DNA of 30,609 nucleotides from Methanosphaera sp. rholeuAM6 (lineage in GTDB: Archaea; Methanobacteriota; Methanobacteria; Methanobacteriales; Methanobacteriaceae): assembly GCA_003266105.1 (NCBI GenBank), contig MVAA01000063.1, forward strand, positions 410-31,018, read 5' to 3'. The notes under the pieces are model-generated. The model was given only the letters and a program-made list of their open reading frames with translations, made no database searches and was not told the origin of the DNA. The position numbers and the translations under genes are program-made. Of the stretch, positions 17,222-25,748 are shown piece by piece; the first letter of the stretch is position 1; every line of letters begins with the position of its first letter.

Positions 17222-18499
17222 TTATAATTCAAAAGCCCTTTCATTGACTTCTTGAATTATTTCCTGTTCATTTATTGTTTTAAGTACCTTATTTTCCATT
17301 AGAATGTTTCCATTACATATTACTGTGTCAACATCTGTTCCTAATGAGGAATAGATAATGTTACTTAATGCATTTCTAAGAGGAGTCATGTGTGGAACCA
17401 AAGTATCCACTAAAATTATATCAGCCAATTTTCCCTCTTCTATAATTCCAGTATTTAATCCCAATGCTTTTGCCCCGTTTTTAGTTGCCATGTCAAATGT
17501 GTCTTTGGTTGGTAACACTCGTGGATCCAATAAATTGACTTTCTGTAGGAATGCTGTTAGTTTCATTTCACTAAACATGTCCAAATTATTGTTTGAGGAC
17601 ACCCCGTCTGTTCCTATTCCAACATTAATCCCTTTTTCCAGGTATTCCGCAATTGGAGCAATACCTGAAGCTAATTTCATGTTACTTGATGGATTGTGTG
17701 CTATTGACACACCTTTTTCTTTTATGATGTTCATTTCATCTGCCGTTGTCCATACCCCATGTGCTGCTATGGTGTTTGAATCCAATACACCTATATTATC
17801 CAAGTATTTGAAGGGTGTTTCTTTTTTATCTTTTGCAATATCTTCTACTTCTTGCTTGGTTTCTGATACGTGGATATGTAATTTTAAATCGTTTTTTGTT
17901 GCCAGTTGCTTGGATTTTACCAGTAACTCTTCTGAACAGGTATATGGTGCATGTGGCGCTACTGCTACTTTTATTCTGTTTTCACAAGTGTTATGACATG
18001 ATTTGATTAGCTGTTCCGAGGTTTTCAGTTCTGATTTCATTTTTTCTTCATCAAACAAGTCAATCATCCCATAACCCAATACTGCACGTATTCCTGACTC
18101 ATCAACAGCTTTTGCCGTTTCTTCCACGTAGAAATACATGTCATTAAACGTTGTTGTTCCTGTTTTTATCATTTCAGCCATTGCCAATTTGGATCCTAAA
18201 TATACCAGTTCTTCATTTAGATTTGCTTCTTTTGGCCATATGTATTCATTTAACCATGTTTGTAAACTTTGATCATCACCTACACCCCTAAGTAATGTCA
18301 TTGCCACATGTGAATGTGTGTTTATTAATCCGGGCATTGTTATCTTATTTGTTCCATCTATTACTTTTTCAGCATCATTTTTGTTTAATTTTGTACTTAT
18401 TTCCTGTATTGTATCATCCACAATCAGTATTGATGCTTTTTTTGTTTCATCTGAAATTATTGTAGTGTCTTTGATTAGAATACTATTTGATTCTGTCAT
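17222..18499 (-). CDS. dadD: 5'-deoxyadenosine / S-adenosylhomocysteine deaminase (MtaD/DadD family)
   Basis: The amidohydrolase deaminates 5'-deoxyadenosine, S-adenosylhomocysteine or methylthioadenosine to the inosine forms, which methanogens use to recycle products of radical-SAM and methylation reactions. The metal and substrate motifs are in order: NTHSHVAMTLLRG, VAPHAPYTCS, LHIHVSETKQE, AAHGVWTT and GTDGVSSNN. I prefer ATG 18499 (425 residues, MTESNS) because SD GAGGGT lies five bases upstream. ATG 18514 would put that SD inside the gene. Length is normal for the family. The gene has its own terminator and is not part of the polysaccharide locus. Which of the three substrates dominates cannot be read from sequence. 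Confidence 0.85.
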   Translation of the reverse strand: MTESNSILIKDTTIISDETKKASILIVDDTIQEISTKLNKNDAEKVIDGTNKITMPGLINTHSHVAMTLLRGVGDDQSLQTWLNEYIWPKEANLNEELVYLGSKLAMAEMIKTGTTTFNDMYFYVEETAKAVDESGIRAVLGYGMIDLFDEEKMKSELKTSEQLIKSCHNTCENRIKVAVAPHAPYTCSEELLVKSKQLATKNDLKLHIHVSETKQEVEDIAKDKKETPFKYLDNIGVLDSNTIAAHGVWTTADEMNIIKEKGVSIAHNPSSNMKLASGIAPIAEYLEKGINVGIGTDGVSSNNNLDMFSEMKLTAFLQKVNLLDPRVLPTKDTFDMATKNGAKALGLNTGIIEEGKLADIILVDTLVPHMTPLRNALSNIIYSSLGTDVDTVICNGNILMENKVLKTINEQEIIQEVNERAFEL

Positions 18500-18614
18500 A
18501 ATTACCCTCAACATTGTTTCTGTTATAAATATTTATAATTTAATTGTATTTAATTTATTCAGTTTAATTTTTTTAACATAATTTATTTTAGATTTGATTA
18601 TTAAAGATATTCAT

Positions 18615-19406
18615 ATGATTATAGATTTTTTGAAGGAGAATTTTTTTTATCTGCATCCTGGTTATACCACGTTTAATACTGTTATTTTTGGATTGGTGCT
18701 TGGTCTTATTATTCTTGGAATTATTAAGATTTTCAGTAAGTTGGAAAAAGATCCATTAGATTTACTTTATCCATTGATTCCAATCATCATTTTTGGTTCA
18801 AGCAGTAGAGCTTTAGTGGATAATCATGTTTATCCTAGAATTTATTTACTTGCAACTCCCGGAATCTATATTTCAATTGGTTTAATGACCATCGTTTTAT
18901 TAAGTATAAGTGTTCTCATTGAAAGGCATTATGGTGTTAAATATTCAAAGGTAATTGCAATTGTGGGAACTTTAATTTGTCTGCCCAATATCGTTTTGTT
19001 GATTAGTCATGGAATCAATTACCATATCATGTTGTTTGAATTATCTTTATGGCTTTTTATCAGCGGATTGTTTTATCTGATTAAAGATAAATTTTCGGTA
19101 TTGAGTAAAAGGGGTAATTTAAGTGTGTTGTCTGCCCATATATTTGATGCTACATCCACATTTGTTGCTATGGATTTCTTCGGTTATTCTGAACAACATG
19201 TTTTACCCACATTTATGATAAATATAACAGGCACTTCTTTGGTTATGTACCCCTTAAAAATCATCATAATACTGTTAATATTGTATGTTGTTGATAAGGG
19301 CGTTGATGACAAAACAAGTAACCATATGTTGAAATTAGCAGTGTTTATTTTAGGATTAGCTCCAGGAATACGTAATTTTACAACATTAATCCTGGCTATG
19401 TCTTAA
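18615..19406 (+). CDS. DUF63 family membrane protein
   Basis: The product (about 263 residues) is an integral membrane protein with roughly seven or eight hydrophobic segments. FLKENFFYLHPGYTTFNT at the start, FGSSSRALVDNHVYPR near residue 65, SAHIFDATSTFVAMDFFGY near 175 and HVLPTFMINITGTSLVMYPLK fit the archaeal DUF63 family, whose function is unknown. The conserved His, Asp and Glu residues in these loops could be catalytic, which is an inference. No SD is visible before ATG 18615 or before a TTG 21 bases upstream, so translation may be leaderless. The gene diverges from the deaminase across a short AT-rich gap. Confidence 0.75.
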   Translation: MIIDFLKENFFYLHPGYTTFNTVIFGLVLGLIILGIIKIFSKLEKDPLDLLYPLIPIIIFGSSSRALVDNHVYPRIYLLATPGIYISIGLMTIVLLSISVLIERHYGVKYSKVIAIVGTLICLPNIVLLISHGINYHIMLFELSLWLFISGLFYLIKDKFSVLSKRGNLSVLSAHIFDATSTFVAMDFFGYSEQHVLPTFMINITGTSLVMYPLKIIIILLILYVVDKGVDDKTSNHMLKLAVFILGLAPGIRNFTTLILAMS

Positions 19407-19478
19407 AAATAAGTAAAAAAGTATTATTTAATTCTTTTAATCCAAATTTGTATAAAAAATTAGATAATATTATATAAA

Positions 19479-19502
19479 TATAATACAAATAATAGTATTA
19501 TA
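19479..19502. promoter_or_regulatory. Inverted repeat in the leuA promoter
   Basis: TATAATAC (19479-19486) and GTATTATA (19495-19502) are a perfect 8-bp inverted repeat with an eight-base spacer, ending eight bases before the leuA SD. A TATA-like stretch (TATTATATAAATA) lies immediately before it. It could be an operator covering the transcription start. The sequence is very AT-rich, so chance pairing is possible. Confidence 0.35.
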
Positions 19503-19524
19503 AAATAAACGGAGTGAAAAATAA

Positions 19525-21024
19525 ATGACATACAACCCACCATCAGATGTTATGATTTATGACACCACGCTTAGAGATGGTGAACAAACACCTGGTGTTA
19601 CGATAACAACTGATGAGAAAATAGTAGTAGCTGAAAAGTTAGACAAACTCGGAGTAGATGTTATCGAATTGGGTTTCCCAGCAGCATCTCCCGGAGAACA
19701 AAGAACTTTTAAAGAGGCAGCAAAATTAGGATTTGATGCACAGATTAGTGGATTAGCTAGAGCATTAACTGTCGACATTGATAAAGCAATCGATTCCGAT
19801 GCAGAATACATTCACACATTCATTGGAACTTCACCCCTTCACAGAGAATATAAACTAAAAATGAGTAAGGAAGCAATTCTGGAAAAAGCCGTCTCTGCAG
19901 TAGAGTATATTAAAGATCATGGATTAATTGCAGAATTTTCATGTGAAGATGCTACAAGAACAGAACTTGATTACCTTTTAGAGGTTTTTGGAGCTGTTCA
20001 GGAAGCTAAAGTTGATAAAATAAATGTACCTGATACTGTTGGAGTAACAATTCCATCAAAGATGAATGAGCTAATTGCCAACATTAAGGAAGTAATTCAT
20101 GTACCAATTAGTGTGCATTGCCATAATGACTTCGGATTAGCTGTAGCGAATTCTTTAGCCGCTATAGAAGCTGGTGCACAACAAGCACAGTGTACAATTA
20201 ACGGTCTTGGTGAAAGAGCAGGAAATGCATCACTTGAGGAAATTGTAATGACTTTAAAGAAAGCATACAATATTCATACAAACATTAACACGGAATTACT
20301 TGTTAATACCTCAGAAACCGTTTCAAGAATTTCTGGAGTAAAAATGCCTCCAAACAAAGCAATAGTTGGAGAAAATGCATTTGCACATGAAGCAGGTATT
20401 CATGTACAAGGAGTTCTGGAAAACAGTAACACCTATGAAGCATTCTACCCGGAAGAAGTTGGACATAAACGAAGAATTGTTTTAGGTAAATTAACCGGAG
20501 CTAACGCTATTAAATCAAAACTGGAAGAGTACAATATAAACTTAGATGATGAACAATTCAATGAACTGTTTGCAAAAGTAAAATCTATGGGAGATTCCGG
20601 TAAAACAATCACGGATATTGATTTTAGATCTATAGCAGAAGCTATTCAGGGAAAACCTACAACTGAAAGAATTAAACTGTTAGGTATTAGTGTCATGACT
20701 GGAGACAGTACATTACCTACTGCAACAGTAAAACTTGACCTTGATGGAGAAATCAAATACCGTGCAGAAACTGGTGTTGGCCCAGTAGATGCGGCTTTAA
20801 ATGCTATTCAATCCCTTGTGAATGAAATAGTTACCTTCGAATTAGAAGAATACCATATTGAAGCCATAACTGGTGGAACAAATGCTTTAGGAGAAGTGTT
20901 TGTAATTACAGTTGATGATGAAGGCAATAAGGCCACTGGTAGGGCAACAGATGAAGACATTGTTAAAGCAAGTATTGATGCAATCTTAAGTTCAACAAAT
21001 AAATTACTGATGCTGAGAGATTAA
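19525..21024 (+). CDS. leuA: 2-isopropylmalate synthase (LeuA family)
   Basis: The 499-residue enzyme condenses acetyl-CoA with 2-oxoisovalerate in the first step of leucine synthesis. The DRE-TIM barrel starts with DTTLRDGEQTPGV, continues with IELGFPAASPGE, HTFIGTSPLHREYKLKMS and EFSCEDATRTE, and has the metal-binding HCHND and NGLGERAGNASLEE. GENAFAHEAGIHVQGVL follows. The C-terminal regulatory domain (about 385-499) contains GVGPVDAALNAIQ and FELEEYHIEAITGGTNALGEV, the leucine-binding type. Methanogens have two relatives, citramalate synthase (CimA) and homocitrate synthase (AksA). The GFPAASPGE and HTFIGTSPLH segments and the regulatory domain favour LeuA; AksA is shorter. The SD GGAGTGA precedes ATG 19525. 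Confidence 0.85.
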   Translation: MTYNPPSDVMIYDTTLRDGEQTPGVTITTDEKIVVAEKLDKLGVDVIELGFPAASPGEQRTFKEAAKLGFDAQISGLARALTVDIDKAIDSDAEYIHTFIGTSPLHREYKLKMSKEAILEKAVSAVEYIKDHGLIAEFSCEDATRTELDYLLEVFGAVQEAKVDKINVPDTVGVTIPSKMNELIANIKEVIHVPISVHCHNDFGLAVANSLAAIEAGAQQAQCTINGLGERAGNASLEEIVMTLKKAYNIHTNINTELLVNTSETVSRISGVKMPPNKAIVGENAFAHEAGIHVQGVLENSNTYEAFYPEEVGHKRRIVLGKLTGANAIKSKLEEYNINLDDEQFNELFAKVKSMGDSGKTITDIDFRSIAEAIQGKPTTERIKLLGISVMTGDSTLPTATVKLDLDGEIKYRAETGVGPVDAALNAIQSLVNEIVTFELEEYHIEAITGGTNALGEVFVITVDDEGNKATGRATDEDIVKASIDAILSSTNKLLMLRD

Positions 21025-21038
21025 AACAAACAATAATT

Positions 21039-21070
21039 ATAATTTACTTTAATATTTTTTGGTAAATTAT
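21039..21070 (+). terminator. Possible hairpin terminator after leuA
   Basis: ATAATTTAC (21039-21047) and GTAAATTAT (21062-21070) pair over nine bases. The 14-base loop holds six T. No T-run follows the stem directly, so the loop T-run or the stem itself may act. The evidence is weak. Confidence 0.35.
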
Positions 21071-21161
21071 TCTTAAAAAAGCAAAAACATTGTATTAACT
21101 ACATTAAAAATATAAATAGTAATTACACCATAAATAATAATATAAATATGGAGGAACAAAA

Positions 21162-21434
21162 ATGGCAGAAGAAAATATAGTATACATAGGAAATAAACCA
21201 GTAATGAACTACGTATTAGCTGTAGTTACACAAATGAACAGTGGAGTAACAGAAGTAATATTAAAAGCAAGAGGTAGAGCTATTAGTAGAGCAGTAGATG
21301 TAGCTGAAATCGTTAGAAACAGATTCATATCTGATGTTGAAGTAAAAAGTATAGACATTAGTACTGAAGAAATTGTTGGAAACGAAGGAACCTCCTCCAA
21401 TGTATCTGCAATCGAAATTAGATTAAGTAAATAA
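21162..21434 (+). CDS. albA: Alba DNA/RNA-binding chromatin protein
   Basis: The 90-residue basic protein matches Alba: NIVYIGNKPVMNYVLAVVTQMNSG at the start, where the Lys near residue 12 is the DNA-contacting and acetylation-type position, then VILKARGRAISRAVDVAEIVRNRF and a C-terminal beta hairpin ending in AIEIRLSK. Alba dimers coat archaeal DNA and also bind RNA. The gene has a strong SD (GGAGG, seven bases before the ATG), an AT-rich promoter with TATAAATA stretches, and a perfect hairpin terminator overlapping its stop codon, all of which suit a strongly expressed single-gene unit. Confidence 0.95.
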   Translation: MAEENIVYIGNKPVMNYVLAVVTQMNSGVTEVILKARGRAISRAVDVAEIVRNRFISDVEVKSIDISTEEIVGNEGTSSNVSAIEIRLSK

Positions 21435-21456
21435 TTCTATTTACTTAAATTTTTTT
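21423..21456 (+). terminator. Hairpin/T7 terminator overlapping the alba stop codon
   Basis: TTAAGTAAATA (21423-21433) and TATTTACTTAA (21438-21448) form a perfect 11-bp stem with a four-base loop, followed by A and seven T. The left arm contains the last codons of alba, and its stop codon lies at the top of the stem. Confidence 0.75.
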
Positions 21457-21518
21457 AAACCCCTAACAAAAAATACTTTTTTACTAATAAAATTTTAAAA
21501 AAAAGAATATTAAGAAAA

Positions 21519-22763
21519 TTATTTTCTAATTCTCTTGTCAATAACTAGTTTTTTAATTATAACCCCTAATGCTATTATAACAACCAACATGGCAAGTAGA
21601 TAATAAGCATAAATTCCTGTTGGACCTACTTTCTGGTCAGTATTTAATGAATATACATATCCGTCTTCCGAAACCATGAATAATGATCCACCACTGGTAA
21701 CAGGTGAAGCAGAAATACTTCCTGCAAAGTTATCTATATATCCTGGATTATATGTCCATATATTTTCACCCGTAAATTTGTTTAACATCAACATGCTACC
21801 TGCCGATGTACCTACGGCAACATTAGTCCCAAATATGGATGGAGTTCCATTTATCATGTTTCCTGTTTTTACTTCCCATTTTCTAAGACCATCACGAATG
21901 TCTAATGCTAAAATATTACCCTTTTCTGTACCCACATACAATGTTGATTGTCTTTCATCAATTGATGGTGATGATATTACAGAAGACCCGGCATTATAAG
22001 ACCATTCTTCAGTACCGTTTTCTTCATCTAAAGCATATACCTGATTGTCATCTGAACCTATGAAAACTGTTCCGTTAGCTATGGCTGGTGATGATTTTAC
22101 ATCATCTCCCGTATTGTATTCCCATACTAATGAACCATCATCGGCACTTACTGCATATACTTTGTCATCATCAGACCCGAAGTACACTGTGTCATTATGA
22201 ATGCTTGGTGAAGACTGAATGTTGTCATCTGTTTTATACTCCCATTCAAGGTCTCCATTATCCCTGTCTATTGCATGCAATATTCCATCATCTGCTCCCA
22301 CATATACTTTTTTTGAATCTATTGCCGGTGAAGACTGTATGTTATCTCCTGCCTTATATTTCCAGTTTTCATCACCAGTATATGTGTTTATTGAATATAG
22401 ATATCCATCATCAGATCCAACATACAAATCATTATCCGATACTGCACAACTAGAATGTATTGCACCGTTGGTCGTGAAAGTCCATACCTCTGTTCCATCT
22501 TGTGCATCCAATGCATAAAGTGTTCCTTCTTCTGTTCCAATGTATATTTTATCGCCACATAACACTGGAGTTGTAGTTATAGGTCCATCCAATTGTACAG
22601 ACCATGTCTGGGTTGAATATGATGAATCCTGATTAACATAACCTGTATGTTTTAAGTTATCCTGAAACATTGGCCATTGTGTTGCTGATAGAGAGGATAA
22701 ACTTCCCATTAACAGTAATAGAACAACTATACAAATACCGTATTTTTTTAAGATTTTGTTCAT
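21519..22763 (-). CDS. Membrane-anchored PQQ-type (BamB-like) beta-propeller protein
   Basis: The 414-residue protein has a signal peptide or N-terminal helix (about 10-27), the family start motif QWPMFQDNLKHTGYV, and eight repeats of about 40 residues. Each repeat has the form (I/V)Y(I/V)GSDDGxLYALDxxxGxxxW, for example LYVGSDDGYLYSIN and VFIGSDDNQVYALD. A C-terminal membrane helix (about 385-405) precedes the basic tail KKLVIDKRIRK. It would thus form an eight-bladed propeller on the outer face of the membrane. No cofactor is implied; BamB-like propellers usually serve as protein-binding platforms. It is the last gene of the PadR-ABC operon. The permease's TAA stop forms part of its SD, TAAGGAGG, so it is co-translated with the transporter. 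Confidence 0.85.
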   Translation of the reverse strand: MNKILKKYGICIVVLLLLMGSLSSLSATQWPMFQDNLKHTGYVNQDSSYSTQTWSVQLDGPITTTPVLCGDKIYIGTEEGTLYALDAQDGTEVWTFTTNGAIHSSCAVSDNDLYVGSDDGYLYSINTYTGDENWKYKAGDNIQSSPAIDSKKVYVGADDGILHAIDRDNGDLEWEYKTDDNIQSSPSIHNDTVYFGSDDDKVYAVSADDGSLVWEYNTGDDVKSSPAIANGTVFIGSDDNQVYALDEENGTEEWSYNAGSSVISSPSIDERQSTLYVGTEKGNILALDIRDGLRKWEVKTGNMINGTPSIFGTNVAVGTSAGSMLMLNKFTGENIWTYNPGYIDNFAGSISASPVTSGGSLFMVSEDGYVYSLNTDQKVGPTGIYAYYLLAMLVVIIALGVIIKKLVIDKRIRK

Positions 22764-22777
22764 AATTATTTACCTCC

Positions 22778-23905
22778 TTAAATATCTCTGTTGAATCTTA
22801 CAACGCCAACAATAAAGAACAATGCCGTAAATCCTAGTAATATCAGTAAATCTATAGTGATATCACCTATTCCTGCTCCCTGTAACATTACTGCCCTGAA
22901 TGCGTTTTCAGCATATGTTAATGGCAAGAAATAAGATATTTTCTGTAATATCCATGGCATTGTTTCTTTAGGGAAAAATACTCCACAGATGAACATCATA
23001 GGCATTGCAATTGGCATTACTATTTGTATATAATCTTCTTGTGTTTTTGATGTTGCTGATATCATCATTCCAAATCCTACAAAGCATAAAACTGAAACCA
23101 ACATTACAAGTATTAATAAGGCCATGCTTCCATTGATTACTACGTTAAATATTAACATTGCAGCCAATATCAATATTATAGCCCTAATCATTTCTTTTAC
23201 TACTTGTGAAATTATTTTTCCACTTAAAACTGATGATACGCTTGTTGGTGTCATGAATAAACGTGCTAATTCACCACGTTCTCTTTCCCCGGCAATTGAA
23301 TTTCCAAGACCCAACATGGATGACATAAACATTGTCATTGCCAGAACTCCCGGCAATAAGTAATCTATATATTCAATTTCACCATATATCTTGTTTATCT
23401 GCAGTTTTATTGCTTGTGTTGCCGATGTTAACTGATTCGTATTTTTGTTAGGTGATGCTATTTTACTCATCTCTATCTGTTCGGACAGTGCAGAGAATAT
23501 TTTTTGTGTTGTTGGTACAACCATTTGTGTAGTCATCTGATCCGACGAGTCTATATAAAGTACAACATTTTTTGAATCTCCTTCTTCAAAGTTTGAAGAT
23601 AATATTATTGCTGATCTGACTTCTCCATTATCTACCATTTCCTTTGCTTCATCCGGATCAGATAGAATATCTTTAACTTCAAATGTTTTATCCGATTTGA
23701 TTGCGTTAATTGCTTGGTCAGTAATGTCTCCACTGCTTTGTTTTACTATTACTACGGGGGTATTTTCAACTGTTCCACCCATTCCCCATCCACATAATGC
23801 AATCATCAGTATTGGAAACATTATTAATGATACGAATTGAACTTTATGTCTCCATAATGTAAGGAGATCTTTTTTAATCATCCACCAAACTTTTTTAGTT
23901 TCCAT
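22778..23905 (-). CDS. ABC-2 type permease
   Basis: The 375-residue permease has one N-terminal helix (about 22-42), a large extracytoplasmic domain (about 45-175), and five further helices containing YIDYLLPGVLAMTMFMSSMLGLGNSIAGERERGELARLFM-type sequence (split here: residues near 178-215), CGVFFPKETMPWILQ and LPLTYAENAFRAVML. This is the arrangement of the YhfH/DrrB-like exporter group that moves drugs, lipids or peptides. Its ATG lies inside the end of the ATPase gene (11-base overlap), and its SD AAGGAGAT is within that gene, so both subunits are made together. Substrate unknown. Confidence 0.85.
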   Translation of the reverse strand: METKKVWWMIKKDLLTLWRHKVQFVSLIMFPILMIALCGWGMGGTVENTPVVIVKQSSGDITDQAINAIKSDKTFEVKDILSDPDEAKEMVDNGEVRSAIILSSNFEEGDSKNVVLYIDSSDQMTTQMVVPTTQKIFSALSEQIEMSKIASPNKNTNQLTSATQAIKLQINKIYGEIEYIDYLLPGVLAMTMFMSSMLGLGNSIAGERERGELARLFMTPTSVSSVLSGKIISQVVKEMIRAIILILAAMLIFNVVINGSMALLILVMLVSVLCFVGFGMMISATSKTQEDYIQIVMPIAMPMMFICGVFFPKETMPWILQKISYFLPLTYAENAFRAVMLQGAGIGDITIDLLILLGFTALFFIVGVVRFNRDI

Positions 23906-24968
23906 GTTTAATCTCCTTTCTATGTTTAGCAGTTATTGCGACAAATACATCTTCTAGTGTTGGATCATTTGTTTTGATAGATGCTATGTTGCCACCCTGA
24001 TTTAGTATTGTTGTAATCACATGATTTACGGATGTTTCAGAACGTTTCAAACTAATAATTAATCTACCGTTTCCAAGAAAATCCACTTTATTTACTACAT
24101 CCAAATCATCCAGTGCATTTATCATGTCATCATTGATATTTGATACCATTACTGTGACTATTTCACTTTCATCCGTCAATGAAGATTTCAGCCCATTTAT
24201 TGTTTCCCTGTTTTCATCTATTCCTTCCTGTTCCAGTTTCAAAATGGATTTTCTTATCTGCTGATTGTTTTCTTCCATGTTATGTAATAATTGATCTTTT
24301 AATCCTTGTGGTGTGTCATTGGCCACTACCTTTCCTGCATCGATAATGTTTATGTTGTCACATATTTTATCGACTTCATACATGTCATGAGAACACAATA
24401 TTATTGTACGTCCTTCATCATTTAATTCCACCATCAAATCCCACAAAACTCTTTTTGTTGTGGGATCCAAGCCCACTGTAGGTTCATCCAAGAAGAGTAT
24501 GTCCGGATTATGAACCAAACTAGCCACTACTGATGTTTTTTGTTGCATTCCACCAGATAATTGCTTTACATATTTATCTTCAGCATACTTGATATCAACC
24601 AATTCCAACAGATCATCAATTTTCTTATCTTTAATGCTTTGGTCCACATTGTAGAAATCGGCACATAATTCAACATTTTCCCTAACAGTTAAATCATTAT
24701 ATAAACTAACAAGCTGTGGAACCATACCTATTCTGTTACGTACCTCATCTGGTTGTTTTGATACATCATATCCTGCAACTTTAGCTTCCCCACTTGTTTT
24801 TGGAATAAGACATGTTAACATTTTAATTGTTGTTGTTTTTCCAGCCCCATTCGGACCAAGAATTCCTCCAATAGTTTTTTCTTCAACAAACAAATCCAGA
24901 TTATCCACTGCTTTAAAACCATTATCATATACTTTTACCAAGTCATGTGTTTCAATTGCATATTTCAT
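23895..24968 (-). CDS. ABC transporter ATPase
   Basis: The 357-residue ATPase shows Walker A GPNGAGKTT (near residue 38), the signature LSGGMQQKTSV, Walker B ILFLDEPTVGLDPTT and the switch IILCSHDMYE, all of the DrrA/CcmA exporter type. Beyond the core (after about residue 225) there is a charged, partly coiled-coil insertion of about 45 residues (Q-L-L-H-N-M to S-S-L-T-D-E) before the usual C-terminal domain ending in DPTLEDVFVAIT. The SD GGAGGTG is encoded by the last Gly codons of padR, and the ATG follows the padR stop directly (TAAATG). This tight coupling indicates that the regulator controls the transporter. Confidence 0.92.
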   Translation of the reverse strand: MKYAIETHDLVKVYDNGFKAVDNLDLFVEEKTIGGILGPNGAGKTTTIKMLTCLIPKTSGEAKVAGYDVSKQPDEVRNRIGMVPQLVSLYNDLTVRENVELCADFYNVDQSIKDKKIDDLLELVDIKYAEDKYVKQLSGGMQQKTSVVASLVHNPDILFLDEPTVGLDPTTKRVLWDLMVELNDEGRTIILCSHDMYEVDKICDNINIIDAGKVVANDTPQGLKDQLLHNMEENNQQIRKSILKLEQEGIDENRETINGLKSSLTDESEIVTVMVSNINDDMINALDDLDVVNKVDFLGNGRLIISLKRSETSVNHVITTILNQGGNIASIKTNDPTLEDVFVAITAKHRKEIKHGN

Positions 24969-25400
24969 TTATCCACCTCCCTCATATACAAATTCTTCAT
25001 CGTTAAATAACATTTCATCCAAGTACAACATTAACGTATCATTTTCAGGCCGTTGCTTAATAACTTTTTTTATTGAATTCAGCGTAGCCACACCTTTTTC
25101 AGTTATTTCATACATTTTTACTTTATGGTTTCCATTGTATCCTTCAGAACTGATTATTAATCCATCTTTTTCCAAAGAATGTAATAATGGATAGATAGTA
25201 CTTCCATGAACTACTTTTTCACCCATACACTTATATATTTCATTTATTTTGGATATTATAGCATATCCGTGCATTTTTTCCTTACTCAATAACCATAATA
25301 AAAAAACATTTCTAACTCCCTTGATTAAGGAATGTAGAAATTTAGTTTCAATATATCTTTTATCCTCTTGACTGTCCATGATTGTTTCAACCAAATCCAT
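24969..25400 (-). CDS. PadR family transcriptional regulator
   Basis: The 143-residue protein has the PadR winged-helix pattern: FLLWLLSKEKMHGYAIISKINEIY (helices 1-2), VVHGSTIYPLLHSLEKDGLI (recognition helix) and YEITEKGVATLNSIKKVI (wing and dimer helix). An extra N-terminal arm of about 25 residues precedes it. PadR proteins usually repress neighbouring transporter genes and release DNA when they bind a drug-like or phenolic ligand. This gene is the first of a four-gene operon with an ABC exporter, so autoregulation is likely. The SD is GGGGGGAT. A perfect 14-bp palindrome at 25492-25505 is a possible operator, although it lies about 95 bases upstream. Confidence 0.88.
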   Translation of the reverse strand: MDLVETIMDSQEDKRYIETKFLHSLIKGVRNVFLLWLLSKEKMHGYAIISKINEIYKCMGEKVVHGSTIYPLLHSLEKDGLIISSEGYNGNHKVKMYEITEKGVATLNSIKKVIKQRPENDTLMLYLDEMLFNDEEFVYEGGG

Positions 25401-25491
25401 TATCCCCCCAAAAAAAATAGCATTATGAATTAATCATAAGTATAATTAATTATATATAATAAATATTATATAAAATTTTTTTTATGTATTA

Positions 25492-25505
25492 ATAGTTCGA
25501 ACTAT
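25492..25505. promoter_or_regulatory. Perfect 14-bp palindrome, possible operator
   Basis: ATAGTTCGAACTAT equals its own reverse complement. It is 92 bases upstream of padR, beyond the AT-rich promoter-like DNA, and 256 bases from the MoxR gene. A twofold-symmetric site suits a dimeric winged-helix regulator. Which gene it serves is not clear. Confidence 0.45.
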
Positions 25506-25648
25506 CGTTGGTTGAAATAAAAAATTAACAACTAAAAAAACTAAAAATAAGAAAATAAGACAAAATCCACCTATTTATCGAAAATAAATCCATATAGAAA
25601 TAATGATGGGAAAAAATACTATTAATACAAAATATAATAAAACATGAA

Positions 25649-25657
25649 TTATAAATA
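25649..25657 (+). promoter_or_regulatory. TATA box of the MoxR-type gene
   Basis: TTATAAATA fits the archaeal TATA consensus. Transcription would start about 25 bases on, near 25682, leaving a leader of about 80 bases that contains the whole inverted repeat at 25699-25748. Confidence 0.4.
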
Positions 25658-25698
25658 CACTAATATTAAAGCTTATTATGATTATAACCACGATACAA

Positions 25699-25748
25699 AA
25701 AGTTCTAATTGTGAATGATGAAACTAACAAATGTAAAATTAGAACTTT
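25699..25748 (+). promoter_or_regulatory. 12-bp inverted repeat touching the ribosome-binding site
   Basis: AAAGTTCTAATT (25699-25710) and AATTAGAACTTT (25737-25748) match perfectly around a 26-base loop. The right arm ends directly before the SD AAGGTGAT. In RNA this would be a hairpin at the edge of the SD; in DNA it could be an operator. Confidence 0.5.

Noticed and set aside
18500..18514. ATG 18514 as start of the deaminase
   Set aside because: The SD GAGGGT lies between it and ATG 18499, so the latter is the better start.
19525..21024. Citramalate synthase (CimA) or homocitrate synthase (AksA)
   Set aside because: AksA lacks the long regulatory domain. The GFPAASPGE and HTFIGTSPLH segments fit LeuA better than CimA. 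Not fully excluded.
22088..22518. Open frames opposite the beta-propeller gene
   Set aside because: They mirror the periodic repeats of the minus-strand gene, with no SD and implausible composition (His/Leu or Ser rich).
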